A stretch of DNA of 64,000 nucleotides from Acuticoccus kalidii (GTDB lineage: Bacteria; Pseudomonadota; Alphaproteobacteria; Rhizobiales; Amorphaceae). The stretch is from assembly GCF_021556395.1 (NCBI RefSeq), contig NZ_JAKGCS010000015.1:372001-436000 (forward strand), read 5' to 3'. The translations under genes and the position numbers were made by a program. How positions within the stretch are numbered: the stretch's first letter is position 1; every line of letters starts with the position of its first letter. Of the stretch, positions 52,851 through 61,282 are shown piece after piece. The notes under the pieces were generated by a model, which was given only the letters and a program-made list of their open reading frames with translations, was not told the DNA's origin and searched no databases.

Positions 52851-53681
52851 TCAGGTGCCGACCCGCATCGGCGCGCCGAGCTTGCGCAGGCAGGCGATCA
52901 CCGAAAGGGCGGTGATGCGCCCGGTCTTGGGGTTTTCGGACGGGATGTTCTCGATCCGCATCGAGAAGCGGGCCGAGTCGGCCTCGACCTCGATCTCATG
53001 GCAATTGCGCTCGACGCTCGGATCGGCCCAGATCTCGAGCGTCGTGCGGTCCGGTCCGATGCCGGCGAGCGACAGCGCGACCGCCACGTTGAGATTGGCG
53101 GGGAAGCCCTTCGCCGCCTCGCGCGGCGTGCCGCGAAAGACCCGGATCGGCTCGCGCGCCCCCTCGATCGCGATGCCGTTCTCCACGAGATAGGGCGCGC
53201 CGACGAGGCCGGCGGGCGGCTTGCGCGTGACCATCCGCACCGCGTGGATTTCGCCTTCGGCGGCCGCCGTCACCGCATCGAGCCCGAGGAGCGCCCCGGT
53301 CGGAACGATGATCTGGCCGCCATTCTCGCGCGCGATCGCGACGAGGTGCTCATTGCTGAGGATCGCCCCGGCGCTGAGCGCCACGACCGTTTTCCCGGCG
53401 CGCAAAACGGGCTCGGCGATGGCCGCGAAAATCGCGGCGGGGGCGCATTCCACCACGATATCAGCGAGCGGCTCCAGCGCCGCTACCTCCACCACGGGCA
53501 CCGGCGCCGACAGATGCGCGAGGCGCTCGGCGGCGCTGGCGGTGTCGCGCATCGAGACGGCGGCGAGCTCGCATCCGGGTATCCCGGCATCGAGCGCCTC
53601 GATCACCGCCATGCCGACCGCCCCGACACCGGCGACGGCCACCCGCACCGTTTCCGGCCTTCCGATTCCATGCGTCGTCAC
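52851..53681 (-). CDS. Aspartate-dehydrogenase-like protein (NadX/AspDH family)
   Basis: About 276 residues. N-terminal Rossmann motif GVGAVGMAV, then VVECAPAAIFAAI, ALSAGAIL, and the family's IIVPTGALLGLDAV block. The catalytic His is in VERNCHEIEVE. Such enzymes oxidise L-aspartate to iminoaspartate, for NAD synthesis or amino-acid breakdown. I use the GTG at 53681 (GAGAGG just upstream); the longer frame to 53945 is a shadow. There is no nadA or nadC beside it. Confidence 0.83.
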   Translation of the reverse strand: MTTHGIGRPETVRVAVAGVGAVGMAVIEALDAGIPGCELAAVSMRDTASAAERLAHLSAPVPVVEVAALEPLADIVVECAPAAIFAAIAEPVLRAGKTVVALSAGAILSNEHLVAIARENGGQIIVPTGALLGLDAVTAAAEGEIHAVRMVTRKPPAGLVGAPYLVENGIAIEGAREPIRVFRGTPREAAKGFPANLNVAVALSLAGIGPDRTTLEIWADPSVERNCHEIEVEADSARFSMRIENIPSENPKTGRITALSVIACLRKLGAPMRVGT

Positions 53682-53890
53682 ACGCCTCTCCGTCCCAATT
53701 TGTTCGACGTCGGCGACCCTAGCAGATCGCGCGGGCGGATCCTGCGGCCCGACGAGGCGGGCGCGGCGGGTGGAGCCCATCGAGGATGCGCATTGCCACT
53801 CCCGCCATGCCGGGGAAAGATGGCGGTGAACGCGCCGCCATGGCGCACCGGACACCCGGCGAGCGACCGCGCGAGGAGGCGGGCGACGAT

Positions 53891-54481
53891 ATGGAGACGC
53901 ATACGCCCGCGCCTTACACGCCCCCGGCGCGACGCGCGCCGCCATCGCACCGCGACCGGCTGCGGCGCGCGCTTTGGGAAACGGTGGCGCTCGTCCTCGT
54001 GCGCCCCACGCCGCCCCCGTTGCACGGATGGCGGCGTTTCTGGCTTCGCCGCTTCGGCGCGCGCATCGGGCCGCGCGCCGCGGTCTATCCGTCGGCGAAG
54101 GTGTGGGCGCCGTGGAATCTCGTCCTCGGCCCCGGCGCCACGGTGGGACCGGGCGCGAGACTCTACAACGTCGCGCCGATCGAGATCGGGGCGAACGCGA
54201 TCGTCAGCCAAGGCGCCCACCTGTGCACCGCCTCGCATGATCACACCGTGCCGACATTCGACCTCGTCGCGGCCCCGATCGCGGTGGAGGCCGACGTCTG
54301 GATCGCGGCGGACGCCTTCATCGGCCCCGGCGTCCGCCTGGCCGAGGGGGCCGTGGTCGGCGCGCGTGCCGTGGTGATGCGGTCGCTCGCGCCGCGCGAG
54401 GTGGCGGCCGGCAACCCCGCTTGCGTGATCGGCCACCGCCCCGCATCGGCCCGCAACGCGCTGCCCGGCCGGCAAAGCTGA
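53891..54481 (+). CDS. WcaF-like acetyltransferase (left-handed beta-helix)
   Basis: About 196 residues. After a Pro-rich lead, the hexapeptide repeats begin near residue 65 (AKVWAPWNLVLGPGATVGPG, then IEIGANAIVSQGAHLCTASHDH). The end, VVGARAVVMRSLAPREVAAGNPACVIG, is typical for WcaF/maltose-acetyltransferase-type enzymes that acetylate sugars using acetyl-CoA. A role in polysaccharide modification is likely. The ATG at 53891 is chosen because GAGGAGG lies upstream; 53786 is a longer alternative. Confidence 0.8.
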   Translation: METHTPAPYTPPARRAPPSHRDRLRRALWETVALVLVRPTPPPLHGWRRFWLRRFGARIGPRAAVYPSAKVWAPWNLVLGPGATVGPGARLYNVAPIEIGANAIVSQGAHLCTASHDHTVPTFDLVAAPIAVEADVWIAADAFIGPGVRLAEGAVVGARAVVMRSLAPREVAAGNPACVIGHRPASARNALPGRQS

Positions 54482-55079
54482 CGCGGCGCACGCCGCTTTT
54501 TGCGCGCGTAACGATTACATCATCTTTGCTTCATAAGCGGGACCTAAAATCGAAATAAGCTTCCAAAACTTACGAATTACATTAGAAATATTCTTCGCAA
54601 TAAAGGTGAAGCATTCACGATCCGCCACGCGAGCGGTGTCGAATCTTCGCTGGACGGAGGCGCCGTGATGGGGAGACCGTCCGGGCCGCGATCCTGCCCC
54701 GAGCCGGGCGGACCCGACCGGAAACGGCCGCGAGACGGCCGTTCGTCGCCTGCGACGCAAGTCAGAGTTGGACCTTAGGGCGCGCCGACAAGGCGCAGGC
54801 GATCGCGGGGCCGAGAGCGCGTTCCGCCGTCGCGCCGCTCCTTTCAATGGAAAGAAAAGCACCAGATAGATCGAAAATCCGACGATGACATTCAAGTATA
54901 TTGTCCAAATAAATAAACTATATCTTTCGTAATGAAGCGAAGACGGTTGACATCCGTCAATCAAGCGGCGCGAACGCGATGATTTCGTCCTGCCGGTGCT
55001 CGCGGCACGTCTGACCGCCAGACGGCCCGATCACCTCTTCCGTGTCACGACCTTCGTGCCACGTTCAAAGCAAGGACAC
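54482..55079. other. Gene-poor stretch between acetyltransferase and DUF1344 genes
   Basis: 598 bases. The ends (about 54510-54610 and 54870-54950) are AT-rich compared with the rest of the window. A minus-strand frame of 149 codons crosses it but has no motif, no SD and an Arg-rich middle, so I do not call it. I see no tRNA-like fold, IS end or direct repeat. It may hold promoters or be a decayed insertion site. Confidence 0.5.
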
Positions 55080-55337
55080 ATGTCAATGCGTAAGATCGTA
55101 CTGTCTGCTCTGATCGCGACCGCCATGGCCGCCGCTCCCGCCCTCGCGGCCGAGTCGGCGATGGGCACCATCAAGTCGATGGATACGACGGCGAGAACGA
55201 TCACTCTCGACAACGGCATGACCTACCACCTTCCGAGCGGCCAAATGACGACGCTCAAGGCCGGTGAGAAGGTCAAGGTGGATTACGTCATGGAAGGCAA
55301 GGTGCGCCAGGCCGAGCACGTGACCGTCGCGAAATAA
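55080..55337 (+). CDS. DUF1344-family small exported protein
   Basis: 85 residues. A signal peptide of about 23 residues (ending APALAAES) and one small beta-domain: GTIKSMDTTARTITLDNGMT. The family occurs widely in Rhizobiales and has no known function. The ATG at 55080 follows AAGGA; the frame start at 54996 is upstream of the signal. Possibly linked with the exported protein and exporter genes downstream. Confidence 0.85.
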   Translation: MSMRKIVLSALIATAMAAAPALAAESAMGTIKSMDTTARTITLDNGMTYHLPSGQMTTLKAGEKVKVDYVMEGKVRQAEHVTVAK

Positions 55338-55356
55338 CGGCAGTCGCAGGTGCGGA

Positions 55357-55381
55357 CGGGCGGACAGCTGCCACCCGCCCG
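55357..55381 (+). terminator. Possible hairpin after the DUF1344 gene
   Basis: CGGGCGG (55357-55363) can pair with CCGCCCG (55375-55381), 20 bases after the stop. The stem is short and no T-run follows. Confidence 0.3.
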
Positions 55382-55449
55382 CATTCTCGCGCGTCGTCGG
55401 GTCGATCGCGCGCGATTTCCGTTCGCACGTCTTCGGAGGAGGAATAGCC

Positions 55450-56082
55450 ATGAAGAGCGTCCTGATCGCTGCGATCCTCATCACGTCCGTCGCGTCGGGC
55501 CCGGTGCTCGCGAAGGACACGCCGCCTGCGGCCAAGCCCACCCCCACCGCCGCAGCCGCGACCGCAGCCCCCCCCACAACCGCACAGACTCCCGGCGCAC
55601 AGACCCCCGGCGCGCCCACCCCCATGCAGTTCATCACGCAAGCCGAAGAGATGCGCTTCGACGGCAAGACGCTGCGCCTCACCGACCCGGCCGGAGAGAC
55701 GATCATCGCCGCCGAGGGTCGGGAAACCACCCTCGGCGTAATGAACAATCCCGCCTTCGTCGCGATGTTCGCCGAACTCGCCCCGGCCGGCGGCAAGGAC
55801 GCGCCCAACGCGATGGTCGTCCTGTCGGGTTCGGACGAGGAGCCCGCCGTGGTGGAGCTGTCGGCCCCGCGCATGGACAAAGGCGACATCGTCTTCGACG
55901 TGAAGATCCTGGAGGGCAAACTTCCGGACAGCCACGAGGGCGTGACGGTGATGATCGACCCGTGGGTCTGGGTCGGACCGCGCCGCGTGTGGCGCGACCC
56001 CGTCGTCGCGGTGCCGCCCGCCACGCTTTATCCGCGGTGCCATTGGACCCCGTATTATCACGGCGCCGTATGCCGCTATTGA
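55450..56082 (+). CDS. Hypothetical exported protein with Pro/Ala-rich linker
   Basis: 210 residues. A signal peptide (ending GPVLAKD), a Pro/Thr/Ala-rich linker (residues 24-57), then an unassigned domain and a C-terminal stretch rich in aromatic residues with two Cys (YPRCHWTPYYHGAVCRY). I do not recognise the family. A strong GGAGGAGG site precedes the ATG. It ends 35 bases before the HlyD gene and may belong to that operon; a periplasmic accessory role is conceivable but unproven. Confidence 0.75.
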   Translation: MKSVLIAAILITSVASGPVLAKDTPPAAKPTPTAAAATAAPPTTAQTPGAQTPGAPTPMQFITQAEEMRFDGKTLRLTDPAGETIIAAEGRETTLGVMNNPAFVAMFAELAPAGGKDAPNAMVVLSGSDEEPAVVELSAPRMDKGDIVFDVKILEGKLPDSHEGVTVMIDPWVWVGPRRVWRDPVVAVPPATLYPRCHWTPYYHGAVCRY

Positions 56083-56117
56083 GACCTGTCGTGCGTCGCG
56101 AACCGTGAGCCGCGCCC

Positions 56118-57116
56118 ATGCGAGCGCATCGTGGCATCGTCTTGCTCGCCCTCGCGATGCTCGGCGCCCTTGCGGGAGTCGCCTACCACGAGCGTGACGC
56201 TCTTCGGCGCTATCTCGGCCGCCCGGACGGTATGGCGACGATCGTCCTGTCGGGCAATATCGAGGCGCATCAGAGCGTGATCGGCTTCAAGACCGTGCAG
56301 TCGCGGATCACCGAACTCCCGTTCGACGAGGGGCAGGCGGTCACGGCCGGCACGCTGGTCGCGCGGGTCGACGACGCCGATTATCGCCAACAGGTCGCGA
56401 TCGCCGCCGCGACCCTCGAGGGTCAACGGCGCCAGCTCGCCGCCACCCAGCAAGACCTCGCCGCCGCCGCCAAGCTCGTCGAGAGCGATACCGCGAACCT
56501 CGCCTTCGCCCAGTCCGAATATGACCGCGCGAAGACGCTGATGGAAAAGGGCGTCGGCACCATCGAGGCACGCGACCGAACCCAGGCCGCCCTCCTCGTC
56601 GCCACCGCCGCCCGCGACCGGGACGACGCGCTGCGGGAGGTCGCCTCCCGGCAGGTGGACCTTGCCGAGGCGAACATCGCCACCGCCGAAGAGCAATTGA
56701 AGCTCGCGCAGATCACGCTCGGCTACACCACGCTGACCGCTCCGATCGACGGGGTGATCACCGTCCGCGAGGCCGAGCTCGGCGAGATCGTGGTGCCGGG
56801 TACGCCGGTTCTCACCATCGCCGATCTCGATCATGTCTGGCTGCGGGCCTACATCAACGAGCCCGATATCGGGAAGGTGCGCCTCGGCCAATCCGCCACA
56901 GTGACCACCGACACCTACCCGAACACGACCTATGCGGGACGCGTCGCCTTCATCTCGCCCGTCGCCGAGTTCACGCCGAAGACGGTCGAAACGCATGCCG
57001 AGCGCGTCACGCTCGTCTACCGCGTGCGGATCGACATCGCCAACGCGAGCCACGCGCTGCTGCCCGGCATGCCCGCCGACGCGCGGCTCGACGCGCTGCC
57101 CCCGGCCGCCCCATGA
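56118..57116 (+). CDS. HlyD-family periplasmic adaptor (YbhG/YhiI-like)
   Basis: 332 residues. One N-terminal membrane helix (about 7-22), a barrel-sandwich half (SGNIEAHQSVIGFKTVQSRI), a coiled coil (about 90-200) and the second half TAPIDGVITVREAELGEIV. This is the membrane-fusion subunit of an ABC exporter that probably joins an outer-membrane channel. It overlaps the first ATPase gene by four bases (ATGA). Confidence 0.9.
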   Translation: MRAHRGIVLLALAMLGALAGVAYHERDALRRYLGRPDGMATIVLSGNIEAHQSVIGFKTVQSRITELPFDEGQAVTAGTLVARVDDADYRQQVAIAAATLEGQRRQLAATQQDLAAAAKLVESDTANLAFAQSEYDRAKTLMEKGVGTIEARDRTQAALLVATAARDRDDALREVASRQVDLAEANIATAEEQLKLAQITLGYTTLTAPIDGVITVREAELGEIVVPGTPVLTIADLDHVWLRAYINEPDIGKVRLGQSATVTTDTYPNTTYAGRVAFISPVAEFTPKTVETHAERVTLVYRVRIDIANASHALLPGMPADARLDALPPAAP

Positions 57117-58054
57117 GCCCGGACGCGCCTCCGGTCGTCGCCCTCGACGGCGTCGTCAAGCGTTTCGGCGAGCGTGTCGCCGTGGACGGGCTCGCCTTCG
57201 CGGTCGCGCCGGGGGAGATTTTCGGCCTCGTCGGCCCGGACGGCGCCGGCAAGACCACGACCTTGCGGATGCTCGCGGGTCTCCTGCCGCCCGACGCGGG
57301 AACGATCCGCGTCGCCGACACCGACGTCGTCGCCGCGCCAGAGGCCGTCAAGGCGCGCATCAGTTATATGCCGCAACGTTTCGGCCTCTACGAGGAGCTG
57401 ACCGTCGCGGAGAATATCCGCTTCTATGCCGACCTCTTCGAGGTGCCGCGCCGCGTGCGGGAGGAGCGGACCGACCGTCTGCTCGCCGCCTCGGGAATGA
57501 CGGCGTTTCGCGCCTTCCGCGCCGGCAAACTGTCGGGCGGCATGAAGCAGAAACTCGGCCTCACCTGCGCCCTCGTCCACACCCCGGACATCGTCCTCCT
57601 CGACGAGCCGACCACCGGCGTCGATCCCGTCTCGCGGCGCGAATTCTGGGCGATCCTCTATCGCCTGCGCGCTGAGGGCGTGACCATCCTCCTCTCCACC
57701 GCCTATCTCGACGAGGCGGAACGCTGCGACCGGCTCGCGCTTCTGTCGGCCGGCCGCGTCCTCCATTGCGACACGCCGGCGGCGCTCAAGGCCCGCATGC
57801 CGGGCGCCGTCCTCGCGATCATGACGGGGAGCGGCCGCGCGGCCCGCGCCGCCCTCGATGGGCAAGAGGGCGTCGGCCGGGCGCTTCTCGTCGGCGGCGG
57901 GCTCCATGTGGTGGTGGACGATCCGGCGCGCCGCATTCCGCAAATCCGGGCGTCGCTCGCCGAGCGGAGCGTGCCGGTCGGCGACATCGCCGCGATCGCG
58001 CCCGGCGTCGAGGACGTGTTCATGGCGCTGGTCGCCGACGCGAGCCCACGATGA
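57113..58054 (+). CDS. ABC exporter ATP-binding protein, first of two
   Basis: 313 residues, one ABC domain. Walker A GPDGAGKTT (Asp instead of the usual Asn), signature LSGGMKQKLGL, Walker B LLDEPTTGVDP, then a C-terminal domain. With the next gene it corresponds to the two halves of E. coli YbhF, here split. Overlaps at both ends by four bases (ATGA), so it is translationally coupled. Confidence 0.92.
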   Translation: MSPDAPPVVALDGVVKRFGERVAVDGLAFAVAPGEIFGLVGPDGAGKTTTLRMLAGLLPPDAGTIRVADTDVVAAPEAVKARISYMPQRFGLYEELTVAENIRFYADLFEVPRRVREERTDRLLAASGMTAFRAFRAGKLSGGMKQKLGLTCALVHTPDIVLLDEPTTGVDPVSRREFWAILYRLRAEGVTILLSTAYLDEAERCDRLALLSAGRVLHCDTPAALKARMPGAVLAIMTGSGRAARAALDGQEGVGRALLVGGGLHVVVDDPARRIPQIRASLAERSVPVGDIAAIAPGVEDVFMALVADASPR

Positions 58055-59010
58055 GCACGGGGGAGCCGGACGCGATCGTCGTCGACGGGCTCGTGAAGCG
58101 ATTCGGTGCCTTCGTCGCGGTTGATCATGTGAGCTTCGCCGTGGCGCCAGGCGAGATCATGGGCTTTCTCGGGCCCAACGGAGCCGGCAAATCGACGATC
58201 ATCCGCATCCTGTGCGGGCTCTTTGCGCCCACGGAAGGGCACGTGCGCGTCTCCGGCATCGACGTCGCGACGGACCCGGAGGGCGTCCGGGCGCGGATCG
58301 GCTACATGTCGCAGAAATTTTCGCTCTATCGCGACCTGACGGTTCTCGAAAACCTGACCTTTTTTGCCGGCATCTATGGCGTGCGGCGACGGGCGCGGGC
58401 CGAGCGGATCGGTTACGCCGTGGAGATGGCCGGGCTCGGCGGGCGCGAGGGGCAACGCGTCGCGACGCTGTCGGGCGGCTGGCAGCAGCGTCTCGCCCTC
58501 GGCTGCGCCATCCTCCACCGCCCGCGCATCCTCTTCCTCGACGAGCCGACTTCGGGGGTCGAGCCGATGGCGCGGCGGCGCTTCTGGGATCTCATCCATG
58601 CGCTCGCCGAGGATGGCGTCAGCGTCCTCGTTTCGACCCACTATATGGACGAGGCGGAATATTGCGACCGCGTGGCGCTGATCAATCACGGCCGGCTCGT
58701 CGCGGTCGACACGCCCGGCGCATTGAAGCGCGCCGGCGGCGGCCGCCCCCTCTTCGTGATCGAGCCGGCCGACCTCGGCGCGGCCCTCGCCGCACTCGCC
58801 GGCGCGGCGGGGATCGCGAGCGCCTCCGTCTATGGCGGCACGCTGCACGTTGCGGCGGCCGATCCGCACTATGACGCGGCCGATCTCGCAGCCCTCTTCG
58901 CGGAGCGGGGCGTCGAGCCGGGCCGGATCGAGCCGACCGCTCCGTCGCTCGAAGACGTCTTCGTCGACCTCGTCGCCAGCGACACCCGGACGGGAGGCCG
59001 CGCGGCATGA
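58051..59010 (+). CDS. ABC exporter ATP-binding protein, second of two
   Basis: 319 residues. Walker A GPNGAGKST, signature LSGGWQQRLALG, Walker B LFLDEPTSGVEP where Glu replaces the usual Asp of the D-loop. It forms a heterodimeric engine with the preceding ATPase. The ATG at 58051 overlaps the previous stop (ATGA); the longer frame to 57766 is a shadow. It overlaps the first permease gene by four bases. Confidence 0.92.
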   Translation: MSTGEPDAIVVDGLVKRFGAFVAVDHVSFAVAPGEIMGFLGPNGAGKSTIIRILCGLFAPTEGHVRVSGIDVATDPEGVRARIGYMSQKFSLYRDLTVLENLTFFAGIYGVRRRARAERIGYAVEMAGLGGREGQRVATLSGGWQQRLALGCAILHRPRILFLDEPTSGVEPMARRRFWDLIHALAEDGVSVLVSTHYMDEAEYCDRVALINHGRLVAVDTPGALKRAGGGRPLFVIEPADLGAALAALAGAAGIASASVYGGTLHVAAADPHYDAADLAALFAERGVEPGRIEPTAPSLEDVFVDLVASDTRTGGRAA

Positions 59011-60143
59011 GGGCGAAGCGCCTCCTCGCGATCGCGCGCAAGGAGGTGCTGCAGATCGTGCGCGATCCGCGCAGCCTGATGATCGCGCTGCTGATGCCGT
59101 TCCTCCAGATGTTCCTCCTCGGTTACGGCATCTCCCTCGATCTGAAACACGTTCCGGTCTGCGTCTTCGACCGGGAGCGAAGCCAGACGAGCGAGGATCT
59201 CGTCGCCCGCTTCGAGGCCTCCGCCTATTTCGCCGTCACCCGCAGGCTTTCCCAATATGCCGAGCTCACCGACGCGATCGACCGGCGCGCTTGCGTCCTC
59301 GCGCTGGTGATCCCGCCCGATTTCAGCGAGCGTCTCGCGGCCGACGGAACGGCGCCCGTCCAGGCGATCCTCGACGCGACCGACACGAACACGGCGACGA
59401 TCGCCTACGGCTATGCCGCCAACGTCCTCGCGCGTTATTCGGCCGAGATCGGCGAGACCGAGCGCGCGCGACAGGGTGAGACGGCCTCCCTCTTCGTCCC
59501 GGTCGAGGTCGATTCGCGCGTCTGGTTCAATGAAGACCTCGAAAGCCGCAATTTCATCATTCCCGGCCTCGTCGCGGTGATCCTCGCACTCGTCGGCGCG
59601 CAGCTCACCGCGCTCACCATCGCGCGGGAGTGGGAGCGCGGCACGATGGAGCTCTTGATCTCGACGCCGGTCACCGCGACCGAGCTGATGGTGGGCAAAC
59701 TCGCCCCTTATCTCGTTCTCGGCTGGGCGGTTTCGGTGCTTTGCCTGCTCCTTGCCGTCTTTTGGTTCGCCGTGCCGTTCCGTGGCACCATCGGCACGAT
59801 CTTCGTCACGACGACGCTGTTCCTCCTCGTGGTGATCGGGATCGGTTATCTCGTCTCGGCGCTGATCCGCGACCAGCTCGGCGCGAGCCAGGTCGCGCTG
59901 ATCGCCACGATCCTCCCGGCCAATCTCCTGTCGGGTTATATCTTCCCGATCGACCAGATGCCGGCCGCGGTGCAGGCGATCACCTACCTCGTCTACACCC
60001 GCTATTACGTCGAGATCGTCAAAGCGGTGTTCCTCAAAGGCTCCGGCCTCGCGGCGCTCGCTTTGCCGGTCGTCTTCCTCGCGGTCTATGCCGCCGCGGT
60101 GCTCGCGCTCGCCGCCCTCGCCTTCCGCAAGCGCCTCAGGTGA
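59007..60143 (+). CDS. ABC-2 type exporter permease, first of two (YbhS/YhhJ-like)
   Basis: 378 residues: one N-terminal helix, a large periplasmic domain (about 45-175) and five C-terminal helices with ERGTMELLISTPVTATELM, the ABC-2 signature region. Forms a heterodimer with the next permease. Drug, bile-salt or lipid-like molecules are exported by related systems; the cargo here is unknown. Confidence 0.92.
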   Translation: MRAKRLLAIARKEVLQIVRDPRSLMIALLMPFLQMFLLGYGISLDLKHVPVCVFDRERSQTSEDLVARFEASAYFAVTRRLSQYAELTDAIDRRACVLALVIPPDFSERLAADGTAPVQAILDATDTNTATIAYGYAANVLARYSAEIGETERARQGETASLFVPVEVDSRVWFNEDLESRNFIIPGLVAVILALVGAQLTALTIAREWERGTMELLISTPVTATELMVGKLAPYLVLGWAVSVLCLLLAVFWFAVPFRGTIGTIFVTTTLFLLVVIGIGYLVSALIRDQLGASQVALIATILPANLLSGYIFPIDQMPAAVQAITYLVYTRYYVEIVKAVFLKGSGLAALALPVVFLAVYAAAVLALAALAFRKRLR

Positions 60144-60148
60144 CGGAC

Positions 60149-61282
60149 ATGCTGGGCCGCATCACCGCGATCATGGTCAAGGAGTTCATCGAGCTCTGGC
60201 GCGACAAAAGCGGCCGGATCCGCCTCGTCCTGATCCCGGTCCTTCAGATGCTGGCGTTCGGCTATGCGGCGACCTTCGACGTCGCCCATGTCTCCACGAT
60301 CGTGCTCGACACCGACGCCAGCCAGGAAAGCCGCGACCTCGTCGCCCGCTTCACCGCGAGCCAACGCCTCGACGTCGTCGCCATCGCCACGCAGGAGGCG
60401 GACATCGTGGCGGCCGCGAACGCCGGCCTGGCGACCGTCGGCCTCGTGATCCGCGCGGGGTTCGCGCGCGATCTGCGCTCGGGGCACGGCGCGCGGATCC
60501 AGGTGATCGTCGACGGGACCAACTCCAACTCGGCGCTGATCGCGCTCGGCTATATCGGCACGATCGTCGCCCGCTATTCGCAGGACGAGGCGGACGATTT
60601 CGCCGGCCGCCTCGGCGGCGCCGCGGCCGCGCGCCCGGTGACCGTCACGCTCGAACAGCGGCCCTGGTTCAATCCTGGCCTCAACGATCGCTGGTTCTTC
60701 ATTCCCGGCGTCATCGGCACCGTGACGCTCGTCCTGATCGTCAACCTCACCGCCTTCGCGGTGGTGCGCGAGCGCGAGGTGGGCACGCTGGAGCAGCTCA
60801 TGGTGACGCCGATCCGGCCGGCCGAACTCATCGCCGGCAAGACGCTGCCCTTCCTCGTCGTGGGGTTCGTCCAGGTGGCGCTCGTCGTCGCGGTGGGGAC
60901 GCTCTGGTTCGGCGTGCCGTTCGTCGGCAATCCGCTCGTCCTCGCCGGGGGGACGCTGCTTTTCCTCCTCAGCACCCTCGCGCTCGGGCTGTTGATCTCG
61001 ACGACGTGCACGACCCAGCAACAGGCCTTCGCCACCAACTTCATCGTGCTCAACCCGATCTTCGTGCTGTCCGGCTTCGCCTTCCCGATCGCGAGTATGC
61101 CGAAGGTGCTGCAATGGCTCACTTATCTGAACCCGCTGCGCCATTTCCTGGTGGTGATCCGCGGCACGTTCCTCAAGGGCGTCGGTCTCGATGTCCTCTG
61201 GCCGCAATTCCTCGCGATGGGCGCCATCGCGGCGGTGCTCCTCACGGCGAGCATCCTGCGCTTCCGAAAGGCGCTCGAATGA
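60149..61282 (+). CDS. ABC-2 type exporter permease, second of two (YbhR-like)
   Basis: 377 residues, same layout as the first permease: helix, periplasmic domain, five helices, with REREVGTLEQLMVTPIRPAE. I use the ATG at 60149; a GTG at 60140, which would overlap the previous stop as GTGA, is equally possible. The 3' end overlaps the P-type ATPase gene by four bases. Confidence 0.9.
   Translation: MLGRITAIMVKEFIELWRDKSGRIRLVLIPVLQMLAFGYAATFDVAHVSTIVLDTDASQESRDLVARFTASQRLDVVAIATQEADIVAAANAGLATVGLVIRAGFARDLRSGHGARIQVIVDGTNSNSALIALGYIGTIVARYSQDEADDFAGRLGGAAAARPVTVTLEQRPWFNPGLNDRWFFIPGVIGTVTLVLIVNLTAFAVVREREVGTLEQLMVTPIRPAELIAGKTLPFLVVGFVQVALVVAVGTLWFGVPFVGNPLVLAGGTLLFLLSTLALGLLISTTCTTQQQAFATNFIVLNPIFVLSGFAFPIASMPKVLQWLTYLNPLRHFLVVIRGTFLKGVGLDVLWPQFLAMGAIAAVLLTASILRFRKALE

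Noticed and set aside
54515..54964. 149-codon minus-strand frame in the gap
   Set aside because: Hydrophobic start followed by an Arg-rich middle, no SD, no known domain; AT-rich ends alone create the open frame.
60088..61278. 1247-codon version of the P-type ATPase
   Set aside because: The first 397 codons are a shadow of the permease gene; the ATGA overlap at 61279 marks the real start.
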